DNA from: Novispirillum itersonii
GTDB lineage: Bacteria; Pseudomonadota; Alphaproteobacteria; Rhodospirillales; Rhodospirillaceae
Assembly: GCF_014205675.1 (NCBI RefSeq)
Contig: NZ_JACIIX010000013.1
Location: 62,001 to 126,000 of the forward strand
Direction: 5' to 3'
Length of the DNA: 64,000 bases
The notes under the pieces were generated by a model. The model did not search any database and was not told the origin of the DNA. It was given only the letters and a program-made list of their open reading frames with translations. Position 1 is the first letter of the stretch, and every line of letters begins with the position of its first letter. This document shows positions 8,967 through 17,410 of the stretch, in pieces. The position numbers were made by a program, and so were the translations under genes.

Positions 8967-10391
8967 TCAGACGTTCAGCAGCAGGAATTCCCGCTCCCAC
9001 GAACTGATCACGTCCTGATAGGCGTCCCACTCCGCCCACTTCACGGCAGCGAAGGCGGAACAGAAGGTCTCGCCGAACAGATCATGCAGGCGCTTGGACT
9101 GCTGGAACTTCTCGATGGCATCCGGCAGATGCTTCGGCAGGGCGTGGGCCTTGGTGTAGCCCGACCCGCTGATCGGCTTCGACGGATCATGACGGTCAAT
9201 CATGCCGAGATAGCCGCACAGCAGCGACGCGGCGATCGCCAGATACGGATTGGCATCCGCCCCCGACAGCCGGTTTTCGATGCGGGTGTTGCGGGCATCG
9301 GAATTCGGCACCCGCAGGCCGACGGTGCGGTTGTCCCGGCCCCAGTGCATGTTGATCGGGGCCGAGAAGTTCTTCACCAGACGGCGGTAACTGTTGACGT
9401 GCGGTGCCAGCAGCAGCATCGCCTGCGGCAGATACTTTTGCAGACCGCCGATGTGCCAGCGGAACAGGTCACTTTCGATGCCGTCATCGGTGATGAACAG
9501 GCTCTTGCCGGTCACCGCATCCACCACCGACTGGTGGATGTGCATGGCACTGCCCGGCTGGCCCTGCAACGGCTTGGCCATGAAGGTGGCGTAGACGTTG
9601 TGGCGCAGCGCGGTCTGGTGGACCGTGCGCTTGAACAGGAACACCTGATCGGCCAGACTCAGCGGATCGCCGTGCTCGAAGTTGATCTCCATCTGCGCCG
9701 CGCCGGACTCGTGGTGCAGGGTATCCACATCCAGTCCCTGCGCCTCGGCGTAGTCGTAGACGTCCTCAAACAGCGGATCGAACTCGTTGACCGCGTCGAT
9801 GCCAAAGGCCTGACGGCCGATTTCCGGGCGGCCGGAGCGGCCCACCGGCGGCTCCAGCGGGTAATCGGGGTCGGTGTTGATCTTGACGAGGTAAAATTCC
9901 AGTTCCGGCGCGATCACCGGCTTCCAGTTCTTTTCCTCGTACAGGCGCAGCACCCGGCGCAGCACCTGCCGGGGGGCCATGTCCACCGGGCTGCCGTCGC
10001 GGTAAAAACAGTCGTTGATCACCTGCGCGGTCGGCTCGTTGTACCACGGCACGACGCGGACGGTGGCGGGATCAGGGCGCAGGTACATATCCTGATCAAC
10101 GTCATCCATCACATCCTCTTCCGGGTAATCCCCGGTGATGGTCTGGATGAACAGGCTTTCCGGCAGGCGCAGGCCGCGGTCGCGCAGGCCGGAAATAAAC
10201 TTATGGGCCGGAAGGATCTTCCCACGCGGGACCCCGGCCATATCGGGCACAAGACATTCAATCTCGGTGATGCCCCGCGCCTGAATCCAGGCAATAAGAT
10301 CTTCGGTTGTCTGGACGCCCGGTGTCTCGGGCTCCACAGACGCCGGAATACCCGTGGTGTCACCCGTGGTACCGGCTTTGCTCGCGGACAT
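8967..10391 (-). CDS. glutamine synthetase family protein, gamma-glutamylpolyamine synthetase-like
   Basis: A 474-residue ATP-grasping ligase of the glutamine synthetase fold, expected to join glutamate to an amine. Seen are the beta-grasp region VPDMAGVPRGKILP, the metal-binding PELEFYLV and SGAAQMEINFEHGD, the ATP-site MHIHQS, and the NRTVGLRVPNS and RIENRLSGADANPYLA segments. It lacks the adenylylation-site sequence seen in the true GlnA at 27004 and resembles PuuA-type enzymes of polyamine breakdown. The start MSASKAG (ATG 10389-10391) follows AAAGAGG. No other puu gene is adjacent, so the amine substrate is inferred. Confidence 0.85.
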   Translation of the reverse strand: MSASKAGTTGDTTGIPASVEPETPGVQTTEDLIAWIQARGITEIECLVPDMAGVPRGKILPAHKFISGLRDRGLRLPESLFIQTITGDYPEEDVMDDVDQDMYLRPDPATVRVVPWYNEPTAQVINDCFYRDGSPVDMAPRQVLRRVLRLYEEKNWKPVIAPELEFYLVKINTDPDYPLEPPVGRSGRPEIGRQAFGIDAVNEFDPLFEDVYDYAEAQGLDVDTLHHESGAAQMEINFEHGDPLSLADQVFLFKRTVHQTALRHNVYATFMAKPLQGQPGSAMHIHQSVVDAVTGKSLFITDDGIESDLFRWHIGGLQKYLPQAMLLLAPHVNSYRRLVKNFSAPINMHWGRDNRTVGLRVPNSDARNTRIENRLSGADANPYLAIAASLLCGYLGMIDRHDPSKPISGSGYTKAHALPKHLPDAIEKFQQSKRLHDLFGETFCSAFAAVKWAEWDAYQDVISSWEREFLLLNV

Positions 10392-10812
10392 GAAATGCCT
10401 CTTTGCAAGAGAGATTAAAACAGTTCGACTATACCCGTCGAAACCGCCTTTGCGAAGCGGGGACCATGCAATATCCCCCTGCCCCGGTGCAGAAATCCGC
10501 TGCCCCCCGAACGGGGATAGGGCAGATGCATTAAATTCTTTGGATAACTGGGAAAGCTGACCGCAATCAGCTTGATCTTCCCGCCAAGGGGCAGGATTAT
10601 ATACCCATGCTGCCGTATCAAGATTTGTGCGGTGCCACATACCCGACGCCCCGGACCGGCAACCGGACACATGGCACCGATAACAGTCCTTTTTTAACCG
10701 CAGACCGTTTAAAACCAAGACCGGAACACCGGCCGGCCACCGCAACGCACACACCGGGGCGGCACGGATGGCAGAACGCCCCGGCAGGCAGGCTGAAGAA
10801 AGGGCCCGTTGA
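10392..10812. other. divergent promoter region, no gene seen
   Basis: These 421 bases lie between the divergent PuuA-like synthetase and the coiled-coil protein. No convincing open frame is present. An inverted repeat CGGTGCCA (10630-10637) / TGGCACCG (10672-10679) with a 34-base spacer, and an A+T-rich patch around 10685-10715, may belong to promoters or operators. No exact promoter is proposed. Confidence 0.5.
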
Positions 10813-11466
10813 ATGGACTACATGACACTGACAGTTGTCACCATCGGTGTCGCCGCTGTTGTGGTTCTGGGCTTTTTCCTGATCTCGTACATGTCCAATC
10901 TGGTCAAGAACGCCTACCAGATCAAAGTCGAGATGCGGAATGACATGGAAGCCAACTTCCGCAAGATCGAAGACGAGCTGACCAAAAAATCCAAATGGAT
11001 GCGTGCCGAACTGGGCGAAGACGTCAGCAAGATGAAGTCCAGCGTCGAGACCGAGAATGACCGCCGCCTGACCTCCATCGAAACCCGCCTGCGCGAAACC
11101 GTGGCCCAGCTGGACGAACTGGTGCGCGGCGAACGGCAGGAGATACGCCAGAGCGTTGAGTCGATCCAGCGCCGCCTTGGCACCATCGAGCAGGACATCA
11201 CCAACCTGAAGGATGAGGCAGCCCGCCGCGCTGCCATTGCCCGCAGCCGCAAGCCGGAAGACCTTCAGTCCCCGACCCCGCGGACCCCGGCCAAACCCGC
11301 CGCCCCGGCGGCCAGACCGGCCGCTGCGGCCCCGGCGGCCGCCCCCGGTGCCCCGGCTCCGCAGCCCGCCCCGGCTGCTGCTGCACCGGCTCCCGCAGCG
11401 GAGGCACCCCCGGCGGTCAAGCCCGGCACCGCCCAGCGGATTGAACTGATTGAATTTGATGACTGA
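10813..11466 (+). CDS. membrane-anchored coiled-coil protein, function unknown
   Basis: A 217-residue protein not recognised as a named family. One N-terminal transmembrane helix (about residues 5-27, TLTVVTIGVAAVVVLGFFLI) is followed by about 120 residues of charged, heptad-like sequence with many Glu, Lys and Arg, predicted to be a long coiled coil. Then comes a roughly 65-residue Ala/Pro low-complexity tail ending in the acidic IELIEFDD. The layout suggests a tethered structural or scaffolding protein with the coiled coil in the cytosol. The upstream GAAGAAAGGG supports the ATG. A very strong hairpin terminator follows directly, so it is probably transcribed alone. Confidence 0.75.
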   Translation: MDYMTLTVVTIGVAAVVVLGFFLISYMSNLVKNAYQIKVEMRNDMEANFRKIEDELTKKSKWMRAELGEDVSKMKSSVETENDRRLTSIETRLRETVAQLDELVRGERQEIRQSVESIQRRLGTIEQDITNLKDEAARRAAIARSRKPEDLQSPTPRTPAKPAAPAARPAAAAPAAAPGAPAPQPAPAAAAPAPAAEAPPAVKPGTAQRIELIEFDD

Positions 11467-11485
11467 TCCCGCTCTGACCGAGCGC

Positions 11486-11532
11486 AGAAACAGAATGGCC
11501 GCCCGGTCAGATCGGGCGGCCATTCTGTTTCT
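11486..11532. terminator. strong bidirectional terminator
   Basis: A perfect 19-bp inverted repeat (11486-11504 with 11514-11532, core AGAATGGCCGCCC) around a nine-base loop has A-rich and T-rich arms at its base. It separates the plus-strand coiled-coil gene from the convergent phosphonate operon ending at 11552, and can end both transcripts. Confidence 0.93.
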
Positions 11533-11551
11533 GTGAAGTGACAGGGCTGTT

Positions 11552-12175
11552 TCAGCGGGTTCCGGCATATTTGGCGCAGAACTCTTCCGCCGACAGGCTG
11601 CGGAAATCCGGCAGTGCCGCTGTCAGGGTGGCGTGATCCCAGTCCCACCAGCGCAGGTCCAGCAGCGCCGCCCGCACCGCTTCGGGGAAGCGGTAGCGCA
11701 GCACGGTGCCGGGCATGCCGGTGACGATGGCATAATCCGGCACATCGCGGGTCACCACCGCCCCGGAGCCGATCACCGCGCCGATACCGATCCGTACCCC
11801 GCCCTTGATCACCACCCCGTGGCCGATCCACGCATCATGGCCGATTTCCACCGGGCTGGAGCGTCGCCAGTCAAAGAAGGTGTCATCATCCTGCCCCATG
11901 CCGTACATTTCCGACCGGTACAGGAAGTGATGCTGACTGGCCCGCTGCATCGGGTGCTGCCCCGGATTGATCCGGGTGTGGGCGGCGATATTGGCGAACT
12001 TGCCGATGCGGGTGTAGATGATCTCGCTGTCGTTGACGACGTAGGAGTAGTCGTCCATCACCGTCTCGCTGATCGAGGTCCGGGCCCCGACCTCGCAGAA
12101 CCGCCCGAAGGTGCAGTCCCGGACCTCGGCGGTCGGGTCAATCAGCGGGGTATCGCCCAAAGTCTTGGTGCTCAT
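11552..12175 (-). CDS. phosphonate-locus hexapeptide-repeat acetyltransferase
   Basis: A 207-residue left-handed beta-helix acyltransferase. Imperfect hexapeptide turns run through VRDCTFGRFCEVGARTSISETV and again through IGHDAWIGHGVVIKGGVRIGIGAVIGSGAVVTRDV; the C-terminal WWDWDHATL is typical of the xenobiotic acetyltransferase-like group. Members of this family are repeatedly found beside C-P lyase genes, where an aminophosphonate or related intermediate may be acetylated; that role is inferred. The ATG at 12173-12175 lies 17 bases after the phnE stop, making it the last gene of phnC-phnD-phnE. It should not be called PhnO, which is a GNAT enzyme. Confidence 0.85.
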   Translation of the reverse strand: MSTKTLGDTPLIDPTAEVRDCTFGRFCEVGARTSISETVMDDYSYVVNDSEIIYTRIGKFANIAAHTRINPGQHPMQRASQHHFLYRSEMYGMGQDDDTFFDWRRSSPVEIGHDAWIGHGVVIKGGVRIGIGAVIGSGAVVTRDVPDYAIVTGMPGTVLRYRFPEAVRAALLDLRWWDWDHATLTAALPDFRSLSAEEFCAKYAGTR

Positions 12176-12192
12176 GGTGTCTTTCCCCCCGG

Positions 12193-12996
12193 TCACAGGA
12201 ACAGTTTGCGCAGGCGCTGGCTGAGAACATCCAGCAGCGACACGGTGACGATGATCACCAGCATCACCCCGGCGGTTTCGCCGTAATAGAAGCCACGCAC
12301 GTATTCCCACAGCAGCTGACCGACGCCCCCGGCCCCGACAATGCCCAGCACGGTGGCGGAGCGGACGTTGGATTCAAACCGGTACAGCGAATAGCTGACC
12401 CACAGCGGCAGCACCTGCGGAATGACCCCGAAGATCACTTCCTGCAACCAGTTGGCCCCGGTGGCGCGGATGCCTTCGACCGGACGCGGGTCCATGCTTT
12501 CCACCGCTTCGGAGAACAGCTTGGCCAGAACCCCGGTGGTGTGGATGAACAGCGCCAGCACCCCGGCGAACGGCCCCAGCCCCACCGCCACCACGAACAG
12601 CATGGCAAACACCATTTCGTTGATGGCGCGGAAGGCATCCATCAGGCGGCGCATCGGCTGATACACGTACCACGGCACCAGATTTTCCGAACACAGGATG
12701 CCGCAGGGGATCGACAGCACCACCGCCAGCACCGTCCCCCACAGAGCAATCTGGACGGTCACCACCATTTCGCTGAGGTAGGCCTGCCAGTCGCCGAACT
12801 TGGGCGGAAAAAACCCGGCCCCGAACAGCAGCATATTATCGCTGTAGGTGATCAGGTCGCCGGGGCGCATATCCGCCCCTTCCCACGACCAGCCGAGCAG
12901 GGCCAGCACCACGGCCCAGCCGAAGTAATAGCCAAGGGACTGACGCAGCGGTTTGTGCGGAACCGCAACCGGCGGCGTGGCGGCGTAGGAAGCCAT
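12193..12996 (-). CDS. phnE: phosphonate ABC transporter permease PhnE
   Basis: A 267-residue inner-membrane permease with about six hydrophobic segments. The binding-protein-dependent transport motif is seen at [24 protein letters not shown] (core EGIRATGAN...VIPQ), which docks on the ATPase. The C-terminus [19 protein letters not shown] is typical of PhnE. With PhnC and PhnD it forms the phosphonate importer. The gene lies 85 bases after phnD, and that gap carries a terminator-like hairpin. The acetyltransferase gene follows closely. The length is normal. Confidence 0.95.
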   Translation of the reverse strand: MASYAATPPVAVPHKPLRQSLGYYFGWAVVLALLGWSWEGADMRPGDLITYSDNMLLFGAGFFPPKFGDWQAYLSEMVVTVQIALWGTVLAVVLSIPCGILCSENLVPWYVYQPMRRLMDAFRAINEMVFAMLFVVAVGLGPFAGVLALFIHTTGVLAKLFSEAVESMDPRPVEGIRATGANWLQEVIFGVIPQVLPLWVSYSLYRFESNVRSATVLGIVGAGGVGQLLWEYVRGFYYGETAGVMLVIIVTVSLLDVLSQRLRKLFL

Positions 12997-13030
12997 CGAA
13001 CAATCCTGTCCTGAAAATCATCGCATTACA

Positions 13031-13064
13031 GAAAAACGGGGGCCGCCGGACGCGGCAGCCCCCG
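13031..13064 (-). terminator. attenuator-type terminator between phnD and phnE
   Basis: On the minus strand GGGGGCTGCCG pairs with CGGCGGCCCCC (13038-13048 with 13053-13063, one mismatch) around four bases, followed by CGTTTTTC. This is a full intrinsic terminator inside the operon, directly after the binding-protein gene. A partial terminator in this place would let phnD be made in excess over phnE. Confidence 0.75.
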
Positions 13065-13081
13065 CAGCAGTGCAGGAAACC

Positions 13082-14074
13082 TTACAGACCGGCCTTGGCG
13101 GCCTGCGCCTTCAGGTCTTCCAGCTTGGCATCCAGCTCAGCCAGCTTCGCCTTGCGGTCAGCGTCCGACAGGGTGGTATCCCCGGCAACCTTGGCGCGGT
13201 CCTTGAACAGGGCCAGCTGGCGGATCGGGATCAGCTGATAGTCACCGGACTTGCGGAACTGGCCCCAGGTCAGACCCTTCAGCACCGCCATTTCGCGGTC
13301 GGCTTCCGCCTTGTCGGAATTGGTGCCATAGGTCAGGAAGAAATCGGACAACTTCTTCTTGTCGCTGTCGTCCAGATCCTTGCGCCAGGCAATCGGATCC
13401 GCCGGGATCAGCGGCGACTTCCACAGCACCTTGACGTTCTCGATCGCCGCCGGATTGGTCTTCTTCAGGCGGTCGAAGTTTTCGGTGTTGTTGGTGGCGA
13501 TATCCACCTGCTTGTTGGCCACCGCCATCAGGTTGGTTTCATGGTTGGCGGAACGGACGTTCTTGAAGCAGTCCTTCGGGTCCACATTGTTCTGGGCGAA
13601 CACGTAATAGCTGGGGACCAGAAAGCCGGAGGTGGAATTCGGGTCACCGTTGCCGAAGGTCTGCGACTTATCGCACTTCAGCACGTCCTTCAGGTCGTTC
13701 AGCGGGCTGTCCTTGTGGGCAATCAGCAGCGACCAATACCCCGGGGCCCCGTCGGAGGCGGCGGTCTGCACGAACACTTCGGCATTGGCGCGGTCCACCG
13801 CTTCCATCGCCGCCTTGTTGCCCAGCCATGCCACGTCGACCTTCTTGAAGCGCATGCCTTCAATCACCCCGGCATAGTCGGGGGCGAAGAACGCCTTCAC
13901 CTTCACGCCCAGCTTCTTTTCCATATCGACCAGGAACGGGTCCCACATGGTCTTCAGGTTCTGGGTGCTTTCGGTGGAAATGATGCCGAAGTTGATTTCT
14001 TTCAGGGCTTCGGCATGGGCAACCGGGGTCATCGCCACGGCAACGGCCGCAGCCGTGAACAGAGTGCGGAACAT
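13082..14074 (-). CDS. phnD: phosphonate ABC transporter substrate-binding protein PhnD
   Basis: A 330-residue periplasmic protein with a Sec signal peptide (MFRTLFTAAAVAVAMTPVAHA, cleavage expected after AHA near residue 21). The mature protein starts EALKEINFGIISTES, and it has DYAGVIEGMRFKKVDVAWLGN and FGNGDPNSTSGFLVPSYYVF, the phosphonate-contact loops typical of PhnD. A charged helical tail rich in Lys, Asp and Ala ends the protein. The start is the ATG at 14072-14074; the longer open frame upstream is not plausible because it would bury the signal peptide. It is the second gene of phnC-phnD-phnE. Confidence 0.95.
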   Translation of the reverse strand: MFRTLFTAAAVAVAMTPVAHAEALKEINFGIISTESTQNLKTMWDPFLVDMEKKLGVKVKAFFAPDYAGVIEGMRFKKVDVAWLGNKAAMEAVDRANAEVFVQTAASDGAPGYWSLLIAHKDSPLNDLKDVLKCDKSQTFGNGDPNSTSGFLVPSYYVFAQNNVDPKDCFKNVRSANHETNLMAVANKQVDIATNNTENFDRLKKTNPAAIENVKVLWKSPLIPADPIAWRKDLDDSDKKKLSDFFLTYGTNSDKAEADREMAVLKGLTWGQFRKSGDYQLIPIRQLALFKDRAKVAGDTTLSDADRKAKLAELDAKLEDLKAQAAKAGL

Positions 14075-14168
14075 CAGAGAGTCTCCGGGTTGGGTAAGAC
14101 ACGGACAGGAAGAGAAAAAGGAAGACGGGAGATCATCGCGGCGGTGGTCCCCTCCCCCGTAACTGCTG

Positions 14169-15068
14169 TTACGGGGCAACCATAGCCAGAGCGCCCCCGG
14201 CCACCGACGGGTCGGCGGGCTTGCTGTCTCCGCTGGCAAGCGGGGCCGGTTCGTCATCGGCCCCCGGGCGGCTGGTGCGGCCGAGGAGCAGGTCCTCGCT
14301 CTCCGCGCCATAGAGTTCGCGCAGGAAATCAGGGGTCAGGGCCGAGGACGGGCCATCGTAGACCACCTTGCCGTCGCGCATGGCGACGGTGCGCGGGCAA
14401 TATTTGATGGCGTAATCAACCTGATGCAGCGACACCAGCACGGTGATGCCACGGTCGCGGTTGATCTGCGCCAGAGTATCCATCACCCGGGTCGAGGACG
14501 CCGGATCGAGGGAGGCAATCGGTTCGTCGGCCAGCAGCACCTGCGCCTGCTGTACCAGCGCCCGGGCAATGGCAGCGCGCTGCTGCTGCCCGCCGGAGAG
14601 GGTGGAGGCCCGCTGAAGCGCATAGGGGGCAATGCCCACCGAATTCAGGGCGTCCATCGCCCGCTGCTTCTCGGCATGGGTGAACAGCCCGAGGCAGCCG
14701 CGCCACGCCGGGATCCGGCCAAGAAAGCCCAGCATCACATTGGTCAGCACCGTCAGGCGCGACACCAGATTGAACTGCTGGAACACAAAGCCGAGATCGG
14801 CCCGCACGCTGCGGATTGATCCGGCGATGCGGCCATCCTTCTGCACCACCTTGCCCAGAACGGAGACCACGGACGGTTCTTCCGTCGGCTGCGGGCGGCT
14901 GCCCGCCACCAGACCGGCAATATGGCGCAGCAGGGTGGATTTGCCGGAGCCGGACGCCCCGATCAGCGCCACCATCTCCCCCGGAGCAATCGTCAGCGTT
15001 ACGCCGTCCAGCGCCTTGCGGTCGGACAGAAAGGACTTGCTGAGGTTGGAGACATAAATCGCTGTCAC
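14169..15068 (-). CDS. phnC: phosphonate ABC transporter ATP-binding protein PhnC
   Basis: A 299-residue ATPase of the phosphonate importer. Seen are Walker [11 protein letters not shown]-loop FVFQQFN, signature [15 protein letters not shown], Walker [13 protein letters not shown] and the switch histidine in [11 protein letters not shown] Gly/Ala/Pro-rich tail of about 45 residues beyond the usual end is unusual. Two GTG starts are possible; the one at 15066-15068 (protein [13 protein letters not shown]) is chosen because GGAG lies eight bases before it, whereas the upstream GTG at 15075-15077 overlaps that GGAG. A hairpin (14155-14176) covers the stop codon. First gene of the transport operon. 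Confidence 0.94.
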   Translation of the reverse strand: MTAIYVSNLSKSFLSDRKALDGVTLTIAPGEMVALIGASGSGKSTLLRHIAGLVAGSRPQPTEEPSVVSVLGKVVQKDGRIAGSIRSVRADLGFVFQQFNLVSRLTVLTNVMLGFLGRIPAWRGCLGLFTHAEKQRAMDALNSVGIAPYALQRASTLSGGQQQRAAIARALVQQAQVLLADEPIASLDPASSTRVMDTLAQINRDRGITVLVSLHQVDYAIKYCPRTVAMRDGKVVYDGPSSALTPDFLRELYGAESEDLLLGRTSRPGADDEPAPLASGDSKPADPSVAGGALAMVAP

Positions 15069-15436
15069 AGGGAACACTCCACATCGGGTCAGGATGACAT
15101 GTCAGCCCACCGGGGCAGACCCGGCAGCGACAGGAGTGGTCTTACTGATGGTCCGTGACAGTTCCATTTCAGGGTTGTGAAGCTTTGTTTAATCATGCGG
15201 AAACAATCATAAACCGGCGGAAATACTGACCTTAACGGCACGATCTCCGCCGCCGCACTTAGACAGGCAGGCGATTTGTCGAGACTTTTACGGGAGGGCC
15301 TCTGTACCAATCGCCCTTTTGTCCTCTGCCTTCGACATCTGCCGCACCGGGACGGAGATTTACCCCAGTCTTGCAAGGGTCTATTCCCGGCCTTACCTCT
15401 GTGCTTTCCGCCCCCTCCTGTTTCTGTGGACATGCC
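15069..15436. promoter_or_regulatory. divergent region between phnC and catB-like gene, with palindrome
   Basis: These 368 bases hold no gene. The perfect 10-bp palindrome TGACATGTCA at 15095-15104 lies just upstream of the phnC start, where a repressor or activator could act. A single CTGTCAC half-site on the minus strand near 15155 resembles half of a Pho box but has no convincing partner. The middle part (15180-15245) is richer in A+T, as expected for divergent promoters. Confidence 0.45.
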
Positions 15437-16087
15437 ATGACACGCCCGACCATCAACCCGTTTGAAAGCCCGTACAAAGGCGTCATGCTGTCAGAGCATG
15501 TCACCAACCCGAACATCATCGTCGGGCGGTACAGCTATTATTCGGGCTATTACCACGGGGTTCCGTTTGACGACTGCGCCCGCTATCTGATGCCGGACCG
15601 CAGCGACGTTGACCGCCTGATCATTGGCAGCTTCTGTTCCATCGGGTCGGGGGTCAGCTTCATCATGGCCGGAAATCAGGGGCACCGGGCGGACTGGATT
15701 TCCACCTATCCCTTTCATTTCGCCCCGGAAGCCCCCGGACATGCCGAAGCCCCCAGCGGTTATTGCCCCGCCGGGGACACGGTGATCGGCAGTGATGTGT
15801 GGATCGGGACCGAGGCGATGATTCTGCCCGGCGTCACCATCGGCCACGGGGCAATCATCGGCAGCCGGGCTCTGGTCAGCCGGGATGTGCCGCCGTATCA
15901 CATCGTCGGCGGTAATCCGGCGCGGACGATCCGCCCCCGCTTTGGCGAAGAGGATATCGCCCGCCTGCTGGAAATGGCGTGGTGGGACTGGCCGGATGAC
16001 CGCATCGCACAGGCGGTACCCCTGCTGTCATCCAGCGATATCAGCGGCCTGTACCGCTTCTGGGAACAGCAGACCCGCCCCGGATAA
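15437..16087 (+). CDS. CatB-type (xenobiotic) O-acetyltransferase
   Basis: A 216-residue left-handed beta-helix acetyltransferase closely resembling type B chloramphenicol acetyltransferases. The hallmark segments are present: [65 protein letters not shown] with the catalytic-type histidine, [18 protein letters not shown] and MAWWDWPDD. It would transfer acetyl from acetyl-CoA to a hydroxyl group of a small molecule; whether chloramphenicol is a substrate cannot be told. The ATG at 15437 is used because the homologous N-terminus starts there. It sits alone on the plus strand, convergent with the phnM paralogue and divergent from phnC. Confidence 0.88.
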   Translation: MTRPTINPFESPYKGVMLSEHVTNPNIIVGRYSYYSGYYHGVPFDDCARYLMPDRSDVDRLIIGSFCSIGSGVSFIMAGNQGHRADWISTYPFHFAPEAPGHAEAPSGYCPAGDTVIGSDVWIGTEAMILPGVTIGHGAIIGSRALVSRDVPPYHIVGGNPARTIRPRFGEEDIARLLEMAWWDWPDDRIAQAVPLLSSSDISGLYRFWEQQTRPG

Positions 16088-16106
16088 CCGGAACGGGTCA
16101 GGACAC

Positions 16107-17300
16107 TCAGGCCGCCGCCACGGCAGTCTTCCCGCTGACCGACTGTGCCCGCAGGCCCAGCGCGTTGAACAGGCAGTGGCCGTTGACAAAGGTGGCCTGT
16201 ACCCGCGGACATTCGGGCAGGCTGTCATCCACCACCGTCAGATCGGCCCGCAGGCCGGGGGCAATGCGGCCCCGGTCGGTCAACCCGGCGGCATCGGCGG
16301 CATTCCACGACACCAGCCCCCAGGCGTCGGGCAGATAGCACACCCCGTCCTGCGCCAGCCGGAACGCCGCCAGCAACAGGGCCGGATAGTAGTAATCCGA
16401 CGTCAGGACCGTCCCCAGACCGGCGCCGATCGCCTCCGCCGCGTTCAGCCGCCCGCAGTGGCTGCCGCCGCGCAGAATGTTTGGCGCCCCCAGCACCACC
16501 GGGCTGCCCATGTCCCGCGCCGCCCGCGCCGTCTCGGCATCCAGCGGGAATTCCGAGATGGTGCATCCCATCGCCTGCATCTCCTGCCGGAAGGCCGGGG
16601 ACGGATCATCATGGCTGGCCATCGCCACCCCGTGTTCTGCCGCCACCGCCGCCAGCCGCGCCTGAGAGGGAATCCACTCCGACCGCTGCTCCAGCAGGCT
16701 GTCAATCAACGCATACAGTGCCGGAACGGTCAGTCCGGTGCGGGCGGCATAGGCCCCGGCCTTGCCCGGCTTGTCCAAAGACCGCCGGATGCTGTCGATA
16801 TGGTCGTTGAAGGCCAGAAGATCGACCTGCCCGGAGGCCAGAAGCGCCGTCAGTTCCGGCTCGTCGGCCAGATTGGCGATTTCGTGGCGCAGGTGCAGGC
16901 GGGTGTCACAGCCCAGATGCGGACGCAGGCGGGCCAGTTCAGCAATAAAGGTACGGGCAGCCTCGCGACCGCGCAGGCCGGGTTCCCACGACCACGTCAG
17001 ACCGTGATACGCGGTGGTGATGCCATTGGCCAACATCTGGCGGTCGGTTTCCATCAGCGCCACCGCCATCGGCATATGCACATCCGGGCGCGGCATCAGC
17101 TGCCGTTCAAAGGCATCGCCGTGCAGGTCGATGATGCCGGGCAGGATCAGTGCCCCGCCGACATCCAGCACCCGTGCCCCGTCCGGGGCCGCCGCGCTAT
17201 CCGGCAGGATTCCCTCGATACGGCCATTGCGCACCAGCAGGCTGCCATCACAGACCACACCGTCACCGGACAATACCCGACCACCAGACAGAACAAACAT
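16107..17300 (-). CDS. second PhnM-like metal-dependent hydrolase
   Basis: A 397-residue amidohydrolase related to PhnM, which removes pyrophosphate from ribosyl-phosphonate triphosphate in the C-P lyase pathway. Seen are the N-terminal composite beta domain, the metal-site IIDLHGDAFERQLMPRP, the HDDPSP loop, LGAPNILRGGSHCG and the C-terminal AGLTDRGRIAPGLRADLTVVD. It differs clearly from the canonical PhnM at 23027: where that has HTDNMEKH, this has HGDAFERQ. The start at 17298-17300 (MFVLSGG) is preferred because AAAGGA lies eight bases upstream; an ATG at 17307-17309 is too close to it. It follows phnF with its own promoter-like gap. Confidence 0.85.
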   Translation of the reverse strand: MFVLSGGRVLSGDGVVCDGSLLVRNGRIEGILPDSAAAPDGARVLDVGGALILPGIIDLHGDAFERQLMPRPDVHMPMAVALMETDRQMLANGITTAYHGLTWSWEPGLRGREAARTFIAELARLRPHLGCDTRLHLRHEIANLADEPELTALLASGQVDLLAFNDHIDSIRRSLDKPGKAGAYAARTGLTVPALYALIDSLLEQRSEWIPSQARLAAVAAEHGVAMASHDDPSPAFRQEMQAMGCTISEFPLDAETARAARDMGSPVVLGAPNILRGGSHCGRLNAAEAIGAGLGTVLTSDYYYPALLLAAFRLAQDGVCYLPDAWGLVSWNAADAAGLTDRGRIAPGLRADLTVVDDSLPECPRVQATFVNGHCLFNALGLRAQSVSGKTAVAAA

Positions 17301-17312
17301 AACAGTCATCCT

Positions 17313-17355
17313 TTGAATTGACGCGATACATTATCTTCAATTCAAATAATGACAA
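17313..17355 (-). promoter_or_regulatory. promoter and inverted repeat before the second phnM
   Basis: On the minus strand TTGTCA (17350-17355) and TAATGT (17328-17333) are separated by 16 bases and resemble a sigma-70 promoter. Flanking the -10 box is a perfect 9-bp inverted repeat TTGAATTGA (17313-17321) / TCAATTCAA (17337-17345), a plausible operator. The whole 17310-17410 gap is strikingly A+T-rich for this genome. Confidence 0.55.
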
Positions 17356-17410
17356 AAAAATTTTGATTTTTACAATGTACTTATTGTTTCAATTTTATCT
17401 CTCTATATTT

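Noticed and set aside
10630-10679. Inverted repeat CGGTGCCA / TGGCACCG as a definite operator
   Set aside because: The arms are only eight bases with a 34-base spacer, which is within chance for this GC content; noted only as a possibility.
11552-12175. Calling the phnE-linked acetyltransferase PhnO
   Set aside because: PhnO is a GNAT-fold enzyme. This protein is built of hexapeptide repeats and has no GNAT motif.
15140-15180. Pho box upstream of phnC
   Set aside because: One CTGTCAC half-site is seen on the minus strand but the second half at 11-base spacing does not match.
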